This document shows positions 1 to 8,066 of a stretch of DNA of 30,500 nucleotides, in pieces (position 1 is the first letter of the stretch; each line of letters begins with the position of its first letter). Source of the stretch: Euryarchaeota archaeon UBA443. GTDB taxonomy: Archaea; Thermoplasmatota; Poseidoniia; Poseidoniales; Poseidoniaceae. Both the position numbers and the translations under genes were made by a program. Under the pieces are notes generated by a model that searched no databases, was not told the origin of the DNA, and worked only from the letters and a program-made list of their open reading frames with translations. The stretch is taken from NCBI GenBank assembly GCA_002499195.1, contig DAKS01000061.1, forward strand, positions 18,348 through 48,847, given 5' to 3'.

Positions 1-78
1 AACGTCAACAATTACGAATTGGAAATGCTTCCACTTCAACTCGGTATTGAAGCAAGTGTTGAAGAGGCCATCAACTGA
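1..78 (+). CDS. C-terminal end of an unidentified protein (partial)
   Basis: The reading frame starting at base 1 is open for 25 codons and ends at a TGA at 76-78. The tail is acidic and hydrophobic, ending Glu-Glu-Ala-Ile-Asn. Too little is present to recognise a family. It is taken as the end of a gene that begins outside the window because the next gene has its own promoter-like and Shine-Dalgarno sequences further downstream. It could be a chance open frame, since only 78 bases are seen. Confidence 0.5.
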   Translation, partial: NVNNYELEMLPLQLGIEASVEEAIN

Positions 79-115
79 TTCAAGAACTATACGACCAGTG
101 TACATTGAATACGAT

Positions 116-125
116 AATTTATAAT
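116..125 (+). promoter_or_regulatory. TATA-box-like element upstream of the THEP1-type NTPase
   Basis: AATTTATAAT lies about 50-60 bases before the ATG at 176. It resembles an archaeal TATA box and would put the transcript start near 145-150, giving a short leader that includes the Shine-Dalgarno sequence at 161-167. The call rests on sequence resemblance alone. Confidence 0.4.
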
Positions 126-160
126 CGAGTCCTCAATAGTTTAGTTTGGTATTTGTCAAT

Positions 161-167
161 TGGAGGA
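161..167 (+). promoter_or_regulatory. Shine-Dalgarno sequence for the THEP1-type NTPase
   Basis: TGGAGGA lies 8 bases before the ATG at 176 and supports that start. Several genes in the window show a similar GGAGG-type site, so this organism seems to use Shine-Dalgarno initiation for part of its genes. Confidence 0.6.
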
Positions 168-175
168 TTTAAGGA

Positions 176-754
176 ATGGGGATTCATCCAAAAATTGGCA
201 TTACGGGACTGCCCCGTAGTGGAAAATCGGCTGTAATGGAAAAGGTCCTTTCTATGCTCAAAGAGGAGCGGGAACGGGAGTTATCAGCACGTAACCTCGG
301 CGATACTGAAATTATCGGTGGAATCTGTACTGAGCCAATTCTTGAAAATGGAGAGCGGCTCGGCTACAAAGTCAGAGATTTGGTCACTGGTGATGAAGGA
401 GAGATCGCGCATAAGAGCATTGATTCTAGGTTGCGCGTGCTCGGATATGGATTGAATACTGCTGAACTTGAACGAATCGCTATTCCTGCTATTCAGCACG
501 CCATTGACAACTGCGAAGTTATCGTTATCGACGAGATCGGAAAGTTTGCAGTTGAATCAGAAGCATTCGTTAATGCGGTTCGAAGTGCTCTTGAAATCGA
601 CAAACCAACATTGTTGACCCTGCACAAGAAGAGTCGCCATCCACTGTTGCAGGACATCCGAAGAAGAGATGATGGCCGTATTTTAGAAGTGACCCCTGTC
701 AACCGTGCGCTTCTACCATACAAGATTCACAAATTGATGCGTGAAACCTACTGA
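176..754 (+). CDS. THEP1-family nucleoside-triphosphatase
   Basis: This 192-residue P-loop protein matches the THEP1 (NTPase_1) family, archaeal and eukaryotic enzymes that hydrolyse nucleoside triphosphates and are structurally close to nucleotide kinases. The Walker A motif GLPRSGKS is near residues 11-18. A Walker B-like segment, VIVIDEIGKF, sits near residues 106-115, where the family typically has a DEIGKMEL-type motif. The length fits the family (about 170-190). An Arg stands in the P-loop where a Gly is common, but the required G-x4-GKS pattern is kept. The start is supported by a GGAGG site 8 bases upstream. The physiological substrate of the family is poorly defined, and the neighbours (small membrane protein, GcvH) do not narrow it. 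Confidence 0.85.
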   Translation: MGIHPKIGITGLPRSGKSAVMEKVLSMLKEERERELSARNLGDTEIIGGICTEPILENGERLGYKVRDLVTGDEGEIAHKSIDSRLRVLGYGLNTAELERIAIPAIQHAIDNCEVIVIDEIGKFAVESEAFVNAVRSALEIDKPTLLTLHKKSRHPLLQDIRRRDDGRILEVTPVNRALLPYKIHKLMRETY

Positions 755-788
755 TAACGGTGGGTTGATACCAAACAGCATACACGAG

Positions 789-1118
789 ATGTCAATGACT
801 CCAGCGGATAGGGCCAAAAAAATCCTCATCGGTACAGGGATGTGTCTTTTATTCGTCTTCGCAGTTGGACTTAGTTCGGAACGTTATTCATCTGATCCTA
901 GCATCGGTTGGTCTTTCCCAATAATCGGTATTGTTCTTGTTGGAATAGGTTTGACGCGAGGTAATTTGGGCCAGCAATTCCCTGACGAATCCGATGCTGA
1001 GATGACCAAGCGCGTGAAGGGTGACGTGGAAGAGACCGAGCGTGACGCGAATGTCGGACAAGCGTGGGCATCATTGGAACAACACGTCCTAAAATCAGAA
1101 ATCGATGAATCTGAATGA
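789..1118 (+). CDS. Small two-helix membrane protein of unknown function
   Basis: This 109-residue protein has two predicted membrane helices (about residues 12-28 and 42-57) followed by a charged, soluble C-terminal tail of about 50 residues rich in Asp, Glu and Lys. The frame is open back to a GTG at 741 that would overlap the NTPase gene. The ATG at 789, or the one at 795, is preferred because neither site has a clear ribosome-binding site and the extra 16 residues look non-conserved. The charged tail after two closely spaced helices resembles small archaeal membrane proteins with no assigned role. No family was recognised. It follows the NTPase gene in the same direction and may be co-transcribed with it. 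Confidence 0.65.
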   Translation: MSMTPADRAKKILIGTGMCLLFVFAVGLSSERYSSDPSIGWSFPIIGIVLVGIGLTRGNLGQQFPDESDAEMTKRVKGDVEETERDANVGQAWASLEQHVLKSEIDESE

Positions 1119-1177
1119 GATACGGTAGAAGCGGTTGATTCATACCCTTCATTCACTTGCGTTAAATTAGTGAGAGT

Positions 1178-1561
1178 ATGAGCGAAATACCTGCTGAATT
1201 GTTTTACACAAAGGAACATGAATGGATTCGAATGGAAGGGGATGTTGCAACCATTGGTATTACCGACCATGCCCAAGATGCGTTAACTGATATTGTCTAT
1301 ATCGAATTGCCAGAGGGTGGTGAAATACTCGATGATATGGGTGAATTCGCTATCGTTGAATCCGTTAAATCCGCATCACCTATTTTCGCACCGCTTGCTG
1401 GTGAAATCACTGAAGTCAACATGGATCTCGAAGACACTCCTGAATTGATGAACACAAGCCCTTATGGGGATGGATGGATCGTCAAGATGAAACTCTCGAA
1501 TGTAGATGATGTTTCAACACTCATGTCTGCGGATGCTTATCGTAGCATGTTGGGCGAGTGA
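1178..1561 (+). CDS. gcvH: Glycine cleavage system H protein (lipoyl carrier)
   Basis: This 127-residue protein is a full-length GcvH, the lipoyl-bearing carrier that shuttles the methylamine group between the P, T and L proteins of glycine cleavage. Family signatures are clear: FYTKEHEWIR near the N-terminus, GITDHAQDAL, and the lipoylation segment IVESVKSAS with Lys64 as the expected lipoyl-lysine. The C-terminal helix ending YRSMLGE is also typical. No P, T or L genes are visible in the window. The stop codon overlaps the GTG start of the RNase H gene (GTGA), which indicates co-translation. In some archaea GcvH-like proteins also serve as scaffolds for lipoate assembly, and the sequence alone cannot separate the two roles. 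Confidence 0.95.
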   Translation: MSEIPAELFYTKEHEWIRMEGDVATIGITDHAQDALTDIVYIELPEGGEILDDMGEFAIVESVKSASPIFAPLAGEITEVNMDLEDTPELMNTSPYGDGWIVKMKLSNVDDVSTLMSADAYRSMLGE

Positions 1562-2106
1562 AGAGATTGGCTGAGCCAACCCGACTCACATTGTATGTCG
1601 ATGGTTCATGTGATGGAAATCAGAATGTCGATGCTTCAACACTAGCAGGTTGGGGCGTTGTGATCGTTCAAGGTGATTCAGGGCTAGGCCGTGGAAGTGG
1701 TGAGGTTCTAACAGAATTCTCCGGTCCTGTTTCCACATCATCCGATGAAGATGATTTCATTGGGGCTGAAGTTGGTTCAAACAATACGGCCGAGCTTTCA
1801 GGTCTCTTTGCAGCATTACGCTGGTTGTTAACGGAAGAACAACAAGATGCTGTCCGAATCCGTCTCGATAGTCAATATGCTGGAAATATTGCAACCGGAG
1901 CATGGCGAGCGAAAGCCAATCGAGAACTCGCCGCTCGCGTCCAATCTGTTTGGAAAGAAGTCGCATCTCAACGCGATTTAACATGGGACCACGTTCGTGC
2001 ACATAGAGGACATCGATGGAATGAGCGAGCCGATCATCTTGCAAAACGGGCGATGCGTCGCGAATCACCTCTTCCACTCACATTCTGGAAGCCTGGGCAT
2101 GATTAG
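1558..2106 (+). CDS. rnhA: Type I ribonuclease H
   Basis: This 182-residue protein has the RNase HI fold signature and would cut the RNA strand of RNA-DNA hybrids. The acidic catalytic set is visible: Asp15 in YVDGSCDG, Glu79 in NNTAEL, Asp104 in RLDSQYA, and the final HxGxxxNExAD stretch at 149-159 with His149 and Asp159. It is longer than E. coli RNase HI (155) because of an acidic insert of about 20 residues around 45-70, between the first and second catalytic positions. The GTG start overlaps the gcvH stop. The 3' end overlaps the convergent galU-type gene by 4 bases. Archaeal type I enzymes are less widespread than RNase HII. Confidence 0.92.
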   Translation: MKRLAEPTRLTLYVDGSCDGNQNVDASTLAGWGVVIVQGDSGLGRGSGEVLTEFSGPVSTSSDEDDFIGAEVGSNNTAELSGLFAALRWLLTEEQQDAVRIRLDSQYAGNIATGAWRAKANRELAARVQSVWKEVASQRDLTWDHVRAHRGHRWNERADHLAKRAMRRESPLPLTFWKPGHD

Positions 2107-2963
2107 TCAAATCGTTGCTTCAGCCATTGATGGAGTTGTTGAGCATATTCAGGGCGGCGAAGTGCATGATCGATTTGTGACTTCAGCCATTCAAGCGGTA
2201 CTCCTGAATCATACCAAGCGACTGAATCAGTAAGAACATCAGCGCGGAGGTTGCCACTATCCATCCAATGTCGTAACAATTCTATGGATTGCATTTCTCC
2301 AAATTCTTCAACCGTGTATTGATCGAGTAATTCGAACGCCTCCCTGCCGTAGATATATCGGCCACAAAGTGCATAAGTGGAAGGTGCGGTTTCAGGTGTT
2401 GGTTTTTCAACAATCGATGTAATGACTTCGTCGTCCATAGATACGATTCCATAAGCACTCACTCGCTCGATACCAACATCATATACAGATGCGCAAGGTT
2501 GTCCATGTCTATCAAACAAATCGACAAGATTTTTTGAAACGATAGAAGGTTTGAATTCATTTAATGCGGAATGGTTTGTTGTAAGGATATTGTCTCCTAG
2601 TAGGACGAGAAACGGTCCATTAATCTCATTTCTTGCCATCATAATCGCGTGTCCAAGCCCTTTCTGCTCGTGCTGAATATGAAAAAAGACTTCTACATCC
2701 TTAAGCGGATGAAGGTGTGTACTTCCTTTGTCATACTTAGGGAATACATCGTTCAAATCTTGATGTAATGATGTAAAATCCTTGTTCGGAGAAGTAATGA
2801 TATGAATTCGATCGCATCCAGCTTCTTTAGCCTCAAATATTAGGTGGTGCAAAACTGGCATGTCTACTAATGGTAACAATTCCTTCGGCATGTATGCGCT
2901 TGCTGGGAGCATTCTTGTGCCCAATCCCGCAGCGACGATAACAGCGTCACGAACCGTGCCCAT
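2103..2963 (-). CDS. galU: UTP-glucose-1-phosphate uridylyltransferase-type nucleotidyltransferase
   Basis: This 286-residue sugar-phosphate nucleotidyltransferase most resembles GalU, which makes UDP-glucose from UTP and glucose-1-phosphate for glycan and surface polymer synthesis. Motifs in order: nucleotide-binding AAGLGTRMLPAS at 11-22, PKELLPLVDMPV with Lys27, QKGLGHAI at 100-107, LLGDN with metal-binding Asp124, and VEKP with Lys187, followed by APSTYALCGRYIY and GEMQSIELL. The LLGDN motif is closer to RmlA-type enzymes than to E. coli GalU, so UTP versus dTTP use is not certain. The frame runs open to an ATG at 3158, but the conserved N-terminus begins at the ATG at 2963 and the upstream part overlaps the divergent gene. 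Confidence 0.9.
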   Translation of the reverse strand: MGTVRDAVIVAAGLGTRMLPASAYMPKELLPLVDMPVLHHLIFEAKEAGCDRIHIITSPNKDFTSLHQDLNDVFPKYDKGSTHLHPLKDVEVFFHIQHEQKGLGHAIMMARNEINGPFLVLLGDNILTTNHSALNEFKPSIVSKNLVDLFDRHGQPCASVYDVGIERVSAYGIVSMDDEVITSIVEKPTPETAPSTYALCGRYIYGREAFELLDQYTVEEFGEMQSIELLRHWMDSGNLRADVLTDSVAWYDSGVPLEWLKSQIDHALRRPEYAQQLHQWLKQRFD

Positions 2964-2968
2964 GAGAC

Positions 2969-2980
2969 CGCTTGTAAGCG
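2969..2980. repeat. 12-bp palindrome in the divergent promoter region
   Basis: CGCTTGTAAGCG is a perfect inverted repeat (5-bp arms, 2-base centre) in the 52-bp gap between the galU-type start (2963) and the start of the membrane protein gene (3016). It lies beside GATATC at 2985-2990, which is about 25-30 bases from both starts and could act as a weak TATA element in either direction. An operator or a short hairpin are both possible; this is inference. Confidence 0.3.
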
Positions 2981-3015
2981 ACAGGATATCAAGCGTGCAC
3001 CTCCTCGTTCGTCCA

Positions 3016-3426
3016 ATGGAGCCGAAGAGAAAGGAGATTACCCTAGTCAGCGGGTTGGTTTTTCTCTCTTTTTCATTATTTGAATTCCTACCAGCAGGGC
3101 CTTGGTTGGATGCTTCATTTTCTAGAGGCATTAGTGGTTTGATCGGTTTATCTCTCATCTATTTGAGTTGGTTTGAACATGTGTTCAATAAATTTGGTGT
3201 TATCCCGTCGATCGAACTGTGGGAACATCCTGAAGCGACTTGGAAGAAGGTTGTAGGTATTGGCTTTGTCATCCTCGGTCTTGCTTGGGCTTCTGGAAAC
3301 ACATCGCTTGGAGAAGCATTGCCCGAACCTGCAGCAATGCTACTAATGCTCATTGGTTTACTGATCGCCTATACTGGATTCTACGCTTTCCTAGTAACAG
3401 ATGGCCCATTGAAAGAAGAAGAGTGA
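3016..3426 (+). CDS. Four-helix membrane protein of unknown function
   Basis: This 136-residue protein has four predicted membrane helices at about 8-24, 36-54, 79-94 and 107-127, short loops and an acidic C-terminus ending in three Glu. A loop of about 25 residues between helices 2 and 3 contains Trp and His residues (IELWEHPEATWKK). No family was recognised. The open frame extends upstream to 2860, but that part is antisense to the conserved galU-type N-terminus, so the ATG at 3016 is taken. No Shine-Dalgarno sequence precedes it, so the transcript may be leaderless. It ends 1 base before the stop of the convergent surface-protein gene. Confidence 0.65.
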   Translation: MEPKRKEITLVSGLVFLSFSLFEFLPAGPWLDASFSRGISGLIGLSLIYLSWFEHVFNKFGVIPSIELWEHPEATWKKVVGIGFVILGLAWASGNTSLGEALPEPAAMLLMLIGLLIAYTGFYAFLVTDGPLKEEE

Positions 3427-3427
3427 T

Positions 3428-5470
3428 TCACTCCTCTTCAAGGCTGTATAGAAGTTCATCCTTTTTCTTCATTGAAAAAATAATCATAGTGTAAACAGCA
3501 ATGATACCAACGACGATAAGTAGTGGCATGGAAACGGATTCATCTTCAGTTCCTGCCTTGTCCTCTACAACTTCCTGTTCGGTTGTATTCTCAGGCTCTA
3601 CAGCCACAATATCGGGCCAGTCAATACCAACACGAACGATGCTAATCTTGCCATTCGCATCGGTCGATTCGATGTGAATAAGATTGATTGGTTCAGCGAT
3701 AACAATCGAAAAGCCATCATCGGTTTTAATTCCGGCCGCCCAAAATGGATTTGAATTCAAAGCATCTGTCCACCGTATTGTGGAGTTCGATTGAGAATGG
3801 GTAAATCTCAGTGTATAACTCTGATTTGTTTCTGACTCAAGAGTTATCCAATCACCATTGCTGAGCGAATAGTTTTCATCTTGAAGTATGATTTCAAACT
3901 CTGGTAAATCGATGGGTTTCTCCACAATTTCTTCGCTCGGCAATCCGGGATCTGTTTCTTGTATCTTTGGAGTAAATAATACCGCATTCTTATCGAGATA
4001 GATTCGATTATCGTGATGTGTGCTTGGTGATGAGCCCCATGTACCTTCCAATGTTAGGGCATACCAGGACTCTTCAGCTACATCAATTGTCATGTGATGT
4101 TCAAGTGTTGCTGGATTCAATCGTGTTATTTCTTGCCAAGCAGGAGAAAGATCAGGGTTTGATGAGGAAGAGATCCACAGGACTGCATCTCCGCTAATGA
4201 AATATGGATTCAAATCCCATTGGAGATGGATCGTTGTATTCTCTTGGCTGATTTGCAACGATGAGATCGATACCGGTAGATTTCGTTCGATTATAGGCCC
4301 CACTTTTCCTGAAACATCAAATTGATCGAGTTGGATATTCCCTTCGATGTCGACAAGTCCGATTGCATAATACGAAGTAAGCATCCAATCAACAGGCAGA
4401 TGGTGAATAAATTCAACACTTGTTGCATCTAATTCAGCTAAAATCTGAACACCGTTTTGCTCCGCGGAAAGAATTGGATTCGCAGCATGATAAATTCGAA
4501 TGGTCGAAATATCTTGCTGGGTAATTTCGCTCCATTGCAAAACTGTTTGGACCTCATCAACATTGAATTGTGCAGATAATATTCCTGCATATCGTGGCGC
4601 CTGGTTGTCTTCCGTTACAGGAACTGCAAGACTGTTTCCACTGTGGATGCGTGTGTCTTCACGGGCAGGATAGCAGTCGACTTCATCGCAATAGGCAGGA
4701 TACCAACATGTGAGTGTGTAATACACCTCTCGTTCAACAGATTGATTCGTCCAATCCAGAGTAAATTGCGACGCGCTTGCTGGGATGAAATTGGTCACTA
4801 CTGTTTTATCCATTTCATTCCATGTTGATTTTGTTGCTGGAACATTATGCTCGTACAAGGTGTGATAGAAATTATTGCCAGGGCAGGCTGGGCGCCAAGT
4901 AAACACTGTTGATTCATTTGCAACATCATAGGAAACGCTGAATTGTTCAGGGGTGATGTAGGCGGCAACAATCTCCATATGGCCTTCAGGCGTCTGAGAA
5001 AATCCCATTCCAACGGTCTCTGTTCGCGTACCATCGCGAAGTGTCGTGATAATAGCATACGAAACGCTTGCTTCTGTACCTGGGATTGGTTCGTAAAGAA
5101 TCGAATGAACCTTACCTGAACAGACTTCATTCAACTCGTTTATGTAACATGCAGGGATATCTTCTGCTATGAGTGTTTCAGGTGTTATCGCGTTTGAGAA
5201 AAACCGGCCATTCTCAAGCCGATGAACTTCGTATGTAGCCATCTTTAATTGATCTAGAAGTAGCCCATCTGTAGTGTGAATGTTTCTCCATTGCAACAAC
5301 GTTGTTTCCATATCTGGAAGGAATTCTGCTTGAGCCTCGCGCGCTTCCAGCGTCGTATCATTTTCATCTGCTGAGACGGGTTGAACGGGTATTACGAACA
5401 AAAGAAGAAGAACTATGCAAAAGGCCTGAGTTCTCATCACTCTCAGCAAGATTGCATCCATTATCAGCAT
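3428..5470 (-). CDS. Secreted, C-terminally anchored surface protein with fibronectin-III-like modules
   Basis: This protein of about 680 residues has an N-terminal signal peptide (hydrophobic core IVLLLLFVIPV, then PVSADE) and a C-terminal membrane helix (LLIVVGIIAVYTMIIF) followed by a short Lys/Glu tail. It is therefore predicted to be held outside the cell by one helix. The ectodomain looks built of beta-sandwich modules. Segments such as the one starting DNQAPRYAGI, with VLQWSEI and later YYAIGLVDIEGN, resemble fibronectin type III repeats, and a similar unit follows near VSISSLQISQEN with LQWDLNPY. A Cys cluster (YTLTCWYPAYCDEVDCYP) may form disulfides. In-frame Mets at 5470, 5461 and 5437 make the start uncertain. 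It is the last gene of the tfb-HEAT cluster, 21 bases after the HEAT-like gene. Adhesion or cell-surface assembly is a guess. Confidence 0.75.
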   Translation of the reverse strand: MLIMDAILLRVMRTQAFCIVLLLLFVIPVQPVSADENDTTLEAREAQAEFLPDMETTLLQWRNIHTTDGLLLDQLKMATYEVHRLENGRFFSNAITPETLIAEDIPACYINELNEVCSGKVHSILYEPIPGTEASVSYAIITTLRDGTRTETVGMGFSQTPEGHMEIVAAYITPEQFSVSYDVANESTVFTWRPACPGNNFYHTLYEHNVPATKSTWNEMDKTVVTNFIPASASQFTLDWTNQSVEREVYYTLTCWYPAYCDEVDCYPAREDTRIHSGNSLAVPVTEDNQAPRYAGILSAQFNVDEVQTVLQWSEITQQDISTIRIYHAANPILSAEQNGVQILAELDATSVEFIHHLPVDWMLTSYYAIGLVDIEGNIQLDQFDVSGKVGPIIERNLPVSISSLQISQENTTIHLQWDLNPYFISGDAVLWISSSSNPDLSPAWQEITRLNPATLEHHMTIDVAEESWYALTLEGTWGSSPSTHHDNRIYLDKNAVLFTPKIQETDPGLPSEEIVEKPIDLPEFEIILQDENYSLSNGDWITLESETNQSYTLRFTHSQSNSTIRWTDALNSNPFWAAGIKTDDGFSIVIAEPINLIHIESTDANGKISIVRVGIDWPDIVAVEPENTTEQEVVEDKAGTEDESVSMPLLIVVGIIAVYTMIIFSMKKKDELLYSLEEE

Positions 5471-5491
5471 GTCGCATTCATGTTAATACAA

Positions 5492-6970
5492 TTAATCAAT
5501 GAATCCTAATGTATCATCAAGCATATCTAGAGCATCATCAAGATCAGGAAGTTCTTCTGGAGCCTCTCCTGAACTTTGATGAATTTCCTGAACAGGAGCA
5601 ATCGGTTCAGGTAAAGATCCTTCTTCGGCCAGCCAATCTTTCCATTGTTGGCTACGGCCTTCTCGACGAGCATCCATAGTCATCCAAAGTGCTTCAAGAC
5701 GATCTGGTTTGAGTAGCGGGAGGTGTTTTGCAAAACGGTCTGGGTGTATTTCATCCATACGCATTAACAATTCCCGTAAACGTGCCTGAACAACTTCATC
5801 CCCATCATTCCATAAAGCTGGAATGATCTCACGAACATCTTCTGGGTAAGCCTCCACGTAATCTCGAAGGCTTAGGACGATGTTTCGACGAACGATGGCT
5901 ACATTATGATTCAATAATGATGCAAGTCGATCAGCCCAAACATCCTCGTCAAGGAATTTCAGATCTCCTACCGTAGCTGAAGCTGCAGCAAGCACACTTT
6001 CGTCTTCATCCATCAACATTTCATCAAGAAATGGAACGGCCTTCCAGCCCGTTCGACGGAAAATTCGAGTAAGAACATCAGCCATTCCTCGTCGAATCAG
6101 TAACTCTTCGCGCTTGTGCAATCTCTGTGCGACTTCAAGACCCTGGTTTTGATCATATTCCAACAAGCGAGCAAGACAGAGGATGACTTTCGATGCCACC
6201 TCTTCATGTTCGTCGTCAGAACGTCGGATAAGGAGATCTACCAATCCAAGTGGTTCGATAAGTGCAGGTCGTTCAAGAAGGAGTTTAACCCATTCCATGA
6301 GCAGGAGTCGGCGATCCAATTCATCGTTCTCCAAACAATTCAGCAGCCATATTGCAGCATCAACACCTGCATCATGGGCAACAACTGAAGTCGTTCTTGG
6401 AACAACCGCATTGGGATTCCAGCCCATGTTTTGAGGACCATCCTCGGGCTGAGTATGCCACGTACCAGGTCGTTCAGCCAAAGCAATAGATTCAACCAAA
6501 TGGTATCCTTGGTGAACGGGTTGGCCATATGGTGTTGACGAAAGGCCATTGATCAAAGAAACTGCAAGCCACCATCGATCTGTATTCGGAGCACCCGGAT
6601 CAAAGGCTTGAGCGAGCCAATCAGTCGCAATACAGAACAACATTCGTTGAGCAACATCATCGGTTCGACGAGTCAACCATTTTTGATGAACTTCGAATGG
6701 ATCATCGCTCAAATTCATTCGATGAGGTACTATCAAATCAACAATCGTCGACAAATGACGATCAAACATACCAGTATCTGCATGAAGCATTGACAGTCCT
6801 TGGGCGATCAGATCTTGATCACGCTCAGGACTACGCGGAGGAAAGTCGGGATCTGTCATCGGAGGCTCGGGAAGAGGCCATACTTTCGTCCCTTCCTCAA
6901 GCGCAAGAACCAACTTTGTGGCTACAACTTCAAACGTCGCTTTCGCGATTGCATCACGGCTCTTACTCAT
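5492..6970 (-). CDS. HEAT-repeat-like protein of unknown function
   Basis: This 492-residue soluble, strongly acidic protein is rich in paired amphipathic helices. From about residue 200 to 430 the pattern looks like HEAT/armadillo-type repeats, for example ELLIRRGMADVLTRIFRR, then a unit with DEDESVLAAASATVGDL, then one with HNVAIVRRNIVLSLRDYV, each about 35-40 residues. The N-terminal 190 residues are helical with no recognised domain, and the C-terminus is a Glu/Asp-rich tail (LPDLDDALDMLDDTLGFID). No enzyme motif was found. It starts 18 bases after the tfb stop, so it is probably co-transcribed with tfb. A role as a protein-interaction scaffold, possibly linked to transcription, is inferred from context only. 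Confidence 0.7.
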   Translation of the reverse strand: MSKSRDAIAKATFEVVATKLVLALEEGTKVWPLPEPPMTDPDFPPRSPERDQDLIAQGLSMLHADTGMFDRHLSTIVDLIVPHRMNLSDDPFEVHQKWLTRRTDDVAQRMLFCIATDWLAQAFDPGAPNTDRWWLAVSLINGLSSTPYGQPVHQGYHLVESIALAERPGTWHTQPEDGPQNMGWNPNAVVPRTTSVVAHDAGVDAAIWLLNCLENDELDRRLLLMEWVKLLLERPALIEPLGLVDLLIRRSDDEHEEVASKVILCLARLLEYDQNQGLEVAQRLHKREELLIRRGMADVLTRIFRRTGWKAVPFLDEMLMDEDESVLAAASATVGDLKFLDEDVWADRLASLLNHNVAIVRRNIVLSLRDYVEAYPEDVREIIPALWNDGDEVVQARLRELLMRMDEIHPDRFAKHLPLLKPDRLEALWMTMDARREGRSQQWKDWLAEEGSLPEPIAPVQEIHQSSGEAPEELPDLDDALDMLDDTLGFID

Positions 6971-6988
6971 GAAGAAGCCTCGTTTTCC

Positions 6989-7915
6989 TCAAATATCCAA
7001 TTCGATGTTGAGATTTTGAATCAATTCTTTGTATCGATTTCGGATCGTAACTTCAGTAACACCAGCAACTTCTGCAACTTCACGTTGCGTTCGGCGCTTT
7101 CCACAAAGAACAGATGCGATATAGATAATGGATGCTGCAATTCCAGTAGGACCACGCCCGCTGGTCAGTTCCTTTTCTTGTGCAGCCTTGATCAATTCGT
7201 ATGCTTTCGCTTCAACTTCCGAATCCAATCCAAGACCTGAGCAGAATCGAGAAATGTAATCTTCTGGCCCGGTTGGCATAATTTTCATCTTTAGTTCACG
7301 GACCATGAAACGGTATGTTCGTCCAATTTCTTTACGTCCTGTTCGAGAAGCTTGCCCAATCTCGTCGAGTGTTCGAGGAACGCCACATTGTCGGCATGCC
7401 GCGTAAAGAGATGCGGCGGCTACGCCTTCGATGGACCGGCCACGAATAAGTCGCTTGTCGACCGCTTTCTTGTAATTCACAGCAGCTGCTTCACGAACAG
7501 TTTTTGGGAGTTCGAGACGGCTTGCCATACGATCAAGTTCGGCTAGAGCCATTGCGAGATTGCGTTCTGTAGCATTACTAACACGGCTTCGCTTCTGCCA
7601 CTTTCTCATTCGATAGAATTGAGAACGGTAACGTGAATTGATAGTCTTTCCAGAGTAATCCTTGTTTTGCCAATCAATATCTGTTGACAGCCCTTTGTCG
7701 TGGAGCATAACAGTCATTGGCGCACCTGTTCTTGCTCGTTGATCTCCTTGTTCTGGAGAGAACACTCGCCACTCAGCACCTTGATCGATAACGTTGTCTT
7801 CTAAGACGAGCCCGCAATCGTCACAGGTGACTTCTCCACGGGTTTCGTCTCGCGTTAGGCTTCGTCCGCCACATTCTTGGCACTTTACAATATCTTCAAC
7901 TTGCTGATCATCCAT
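6989..7915 (-). CDS. tfb: Transcription initiation factor B (TFIIB homologue)
   Basis: This 308-residue protein is archaeal TFB, which binds TBP and the BRE element and recruits RNA polymerase. An N-terminal zinc ribbon is present (CQEC near residue 12 and CDDC near residue 31), followed by a B-reader/linker segment (GAEWRVFSPEQ) and two cyclin folds. The first spans about 105-200 (SRLELPKTVREAA, GRSIEGVAAASLYAACR) and the second about 205-300 (TSGRGPTGIAASIIYIAS, with the recognition helix TQREVAEVAGVTEVTIRNRYKE). The length is normal for the family. Two ATGs lie 6 bases apart (7921 and 7915). A strong GAGGAGGG at 7922-7929 touches the first but is well spaced from the second, so 7915 is chosen. 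It leads a cluster with the HEAT-like and surface-protein genes. Confidence 0.97.
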   Translation of the reverse strand: MDDQQVEDIVKCQECGGRSLTRDETRGEVTCDDCGLVLEDNVIDQGAEWRVFSPEQGDQRARTGAPMTVMLHDKGLSTDIDWQNKDYSGKTINSRYRSQFYRMRKWQKRSRVSNATERNLAMALAELDRMASRLELPKTVREAAAVNYKKAVDKRLIRGRSIEGVAAASLYAACRQCGVPRTLDEIGQASRTGRKEIGRTYRFMVRELKMKIMPTGPEDYISRFCSGLGLDSEVEAKAYELIKAAQEKELTSGRGPTGIAASIIYIASVLCGKRRTQREVAEVAGVTEVTIRNRYKELIQNLNIELDI

Positions 7916-7921
7916 AAACAT

Positions 7922-7929
7922 CCCTCCTC
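7922..7929 (-). promoter_or_regulatory. Shine-Dalgarno sequence deciding the tfb start
   Basis: On the minus strand GAGGAGGG ends immediately before the ATG at 7921, which is too close, and lies 6 bases before the ATG at 7915. This spacing is the reason for placing the tfb start at 7915. Confidence 0.65.
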
Positions 7930-7969
7930 AAGTACATTGAGAAATAGTTATTTGAACGATTGGCAAGGT

Positions 7970-7980
7970 GTTTTTAAACC
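7970..7980. promoter_or_regulatory. Bidirectional TATA-like element between tfb and the aconitase-family gene
   Basis: GTTTTTAAACC contains TTTAAA, which reads as a TATA-like element on both strands. It lies about 60 bases from the tfb start and about 90 bases from the aconitase-family start, in the only gap (7916-8066) between these divergent genes. A second A/T-rich stretch at 7947-7956 (GTTATTTGAA) is an alternative for tfb. Assignment is by resemblance only. Confidence 0.4.
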
Positions 7981-8066
7981 TTATTCTCCGGTTTTTTTCT
8001 CTATTGCGAGGCTTTACTAACGAATTGGTTAAACATCAAGGGCTTGTGAGGAGGTTGGGGTTGAGA

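Noticed and set aside
884..1276. Minus-strand open frame of 130 codons over the small membrane protein and gcvH start
   Set aside because: It is antisense to the certain gcvH N-terminus, has no recognised motif and is rich in Ser and Cys, as expected of a shadow frame.
6800..7240. Plus-strand open frame of 146 codons over the HEAT-like and tfb genes
   Set aside because: It is antisense to the TFB C-terminal cyclin fold; composition is Phe/Cys/Arg-rich with no family pattern.
7968..7970. GTG as the start of the aconitase-family protein
   Set aside because: It overlaps the TATA-like element, and the 33 extra residues are basic and hydrophobic with no family match. The ATG at 8067 has a purine-rich site upstream.
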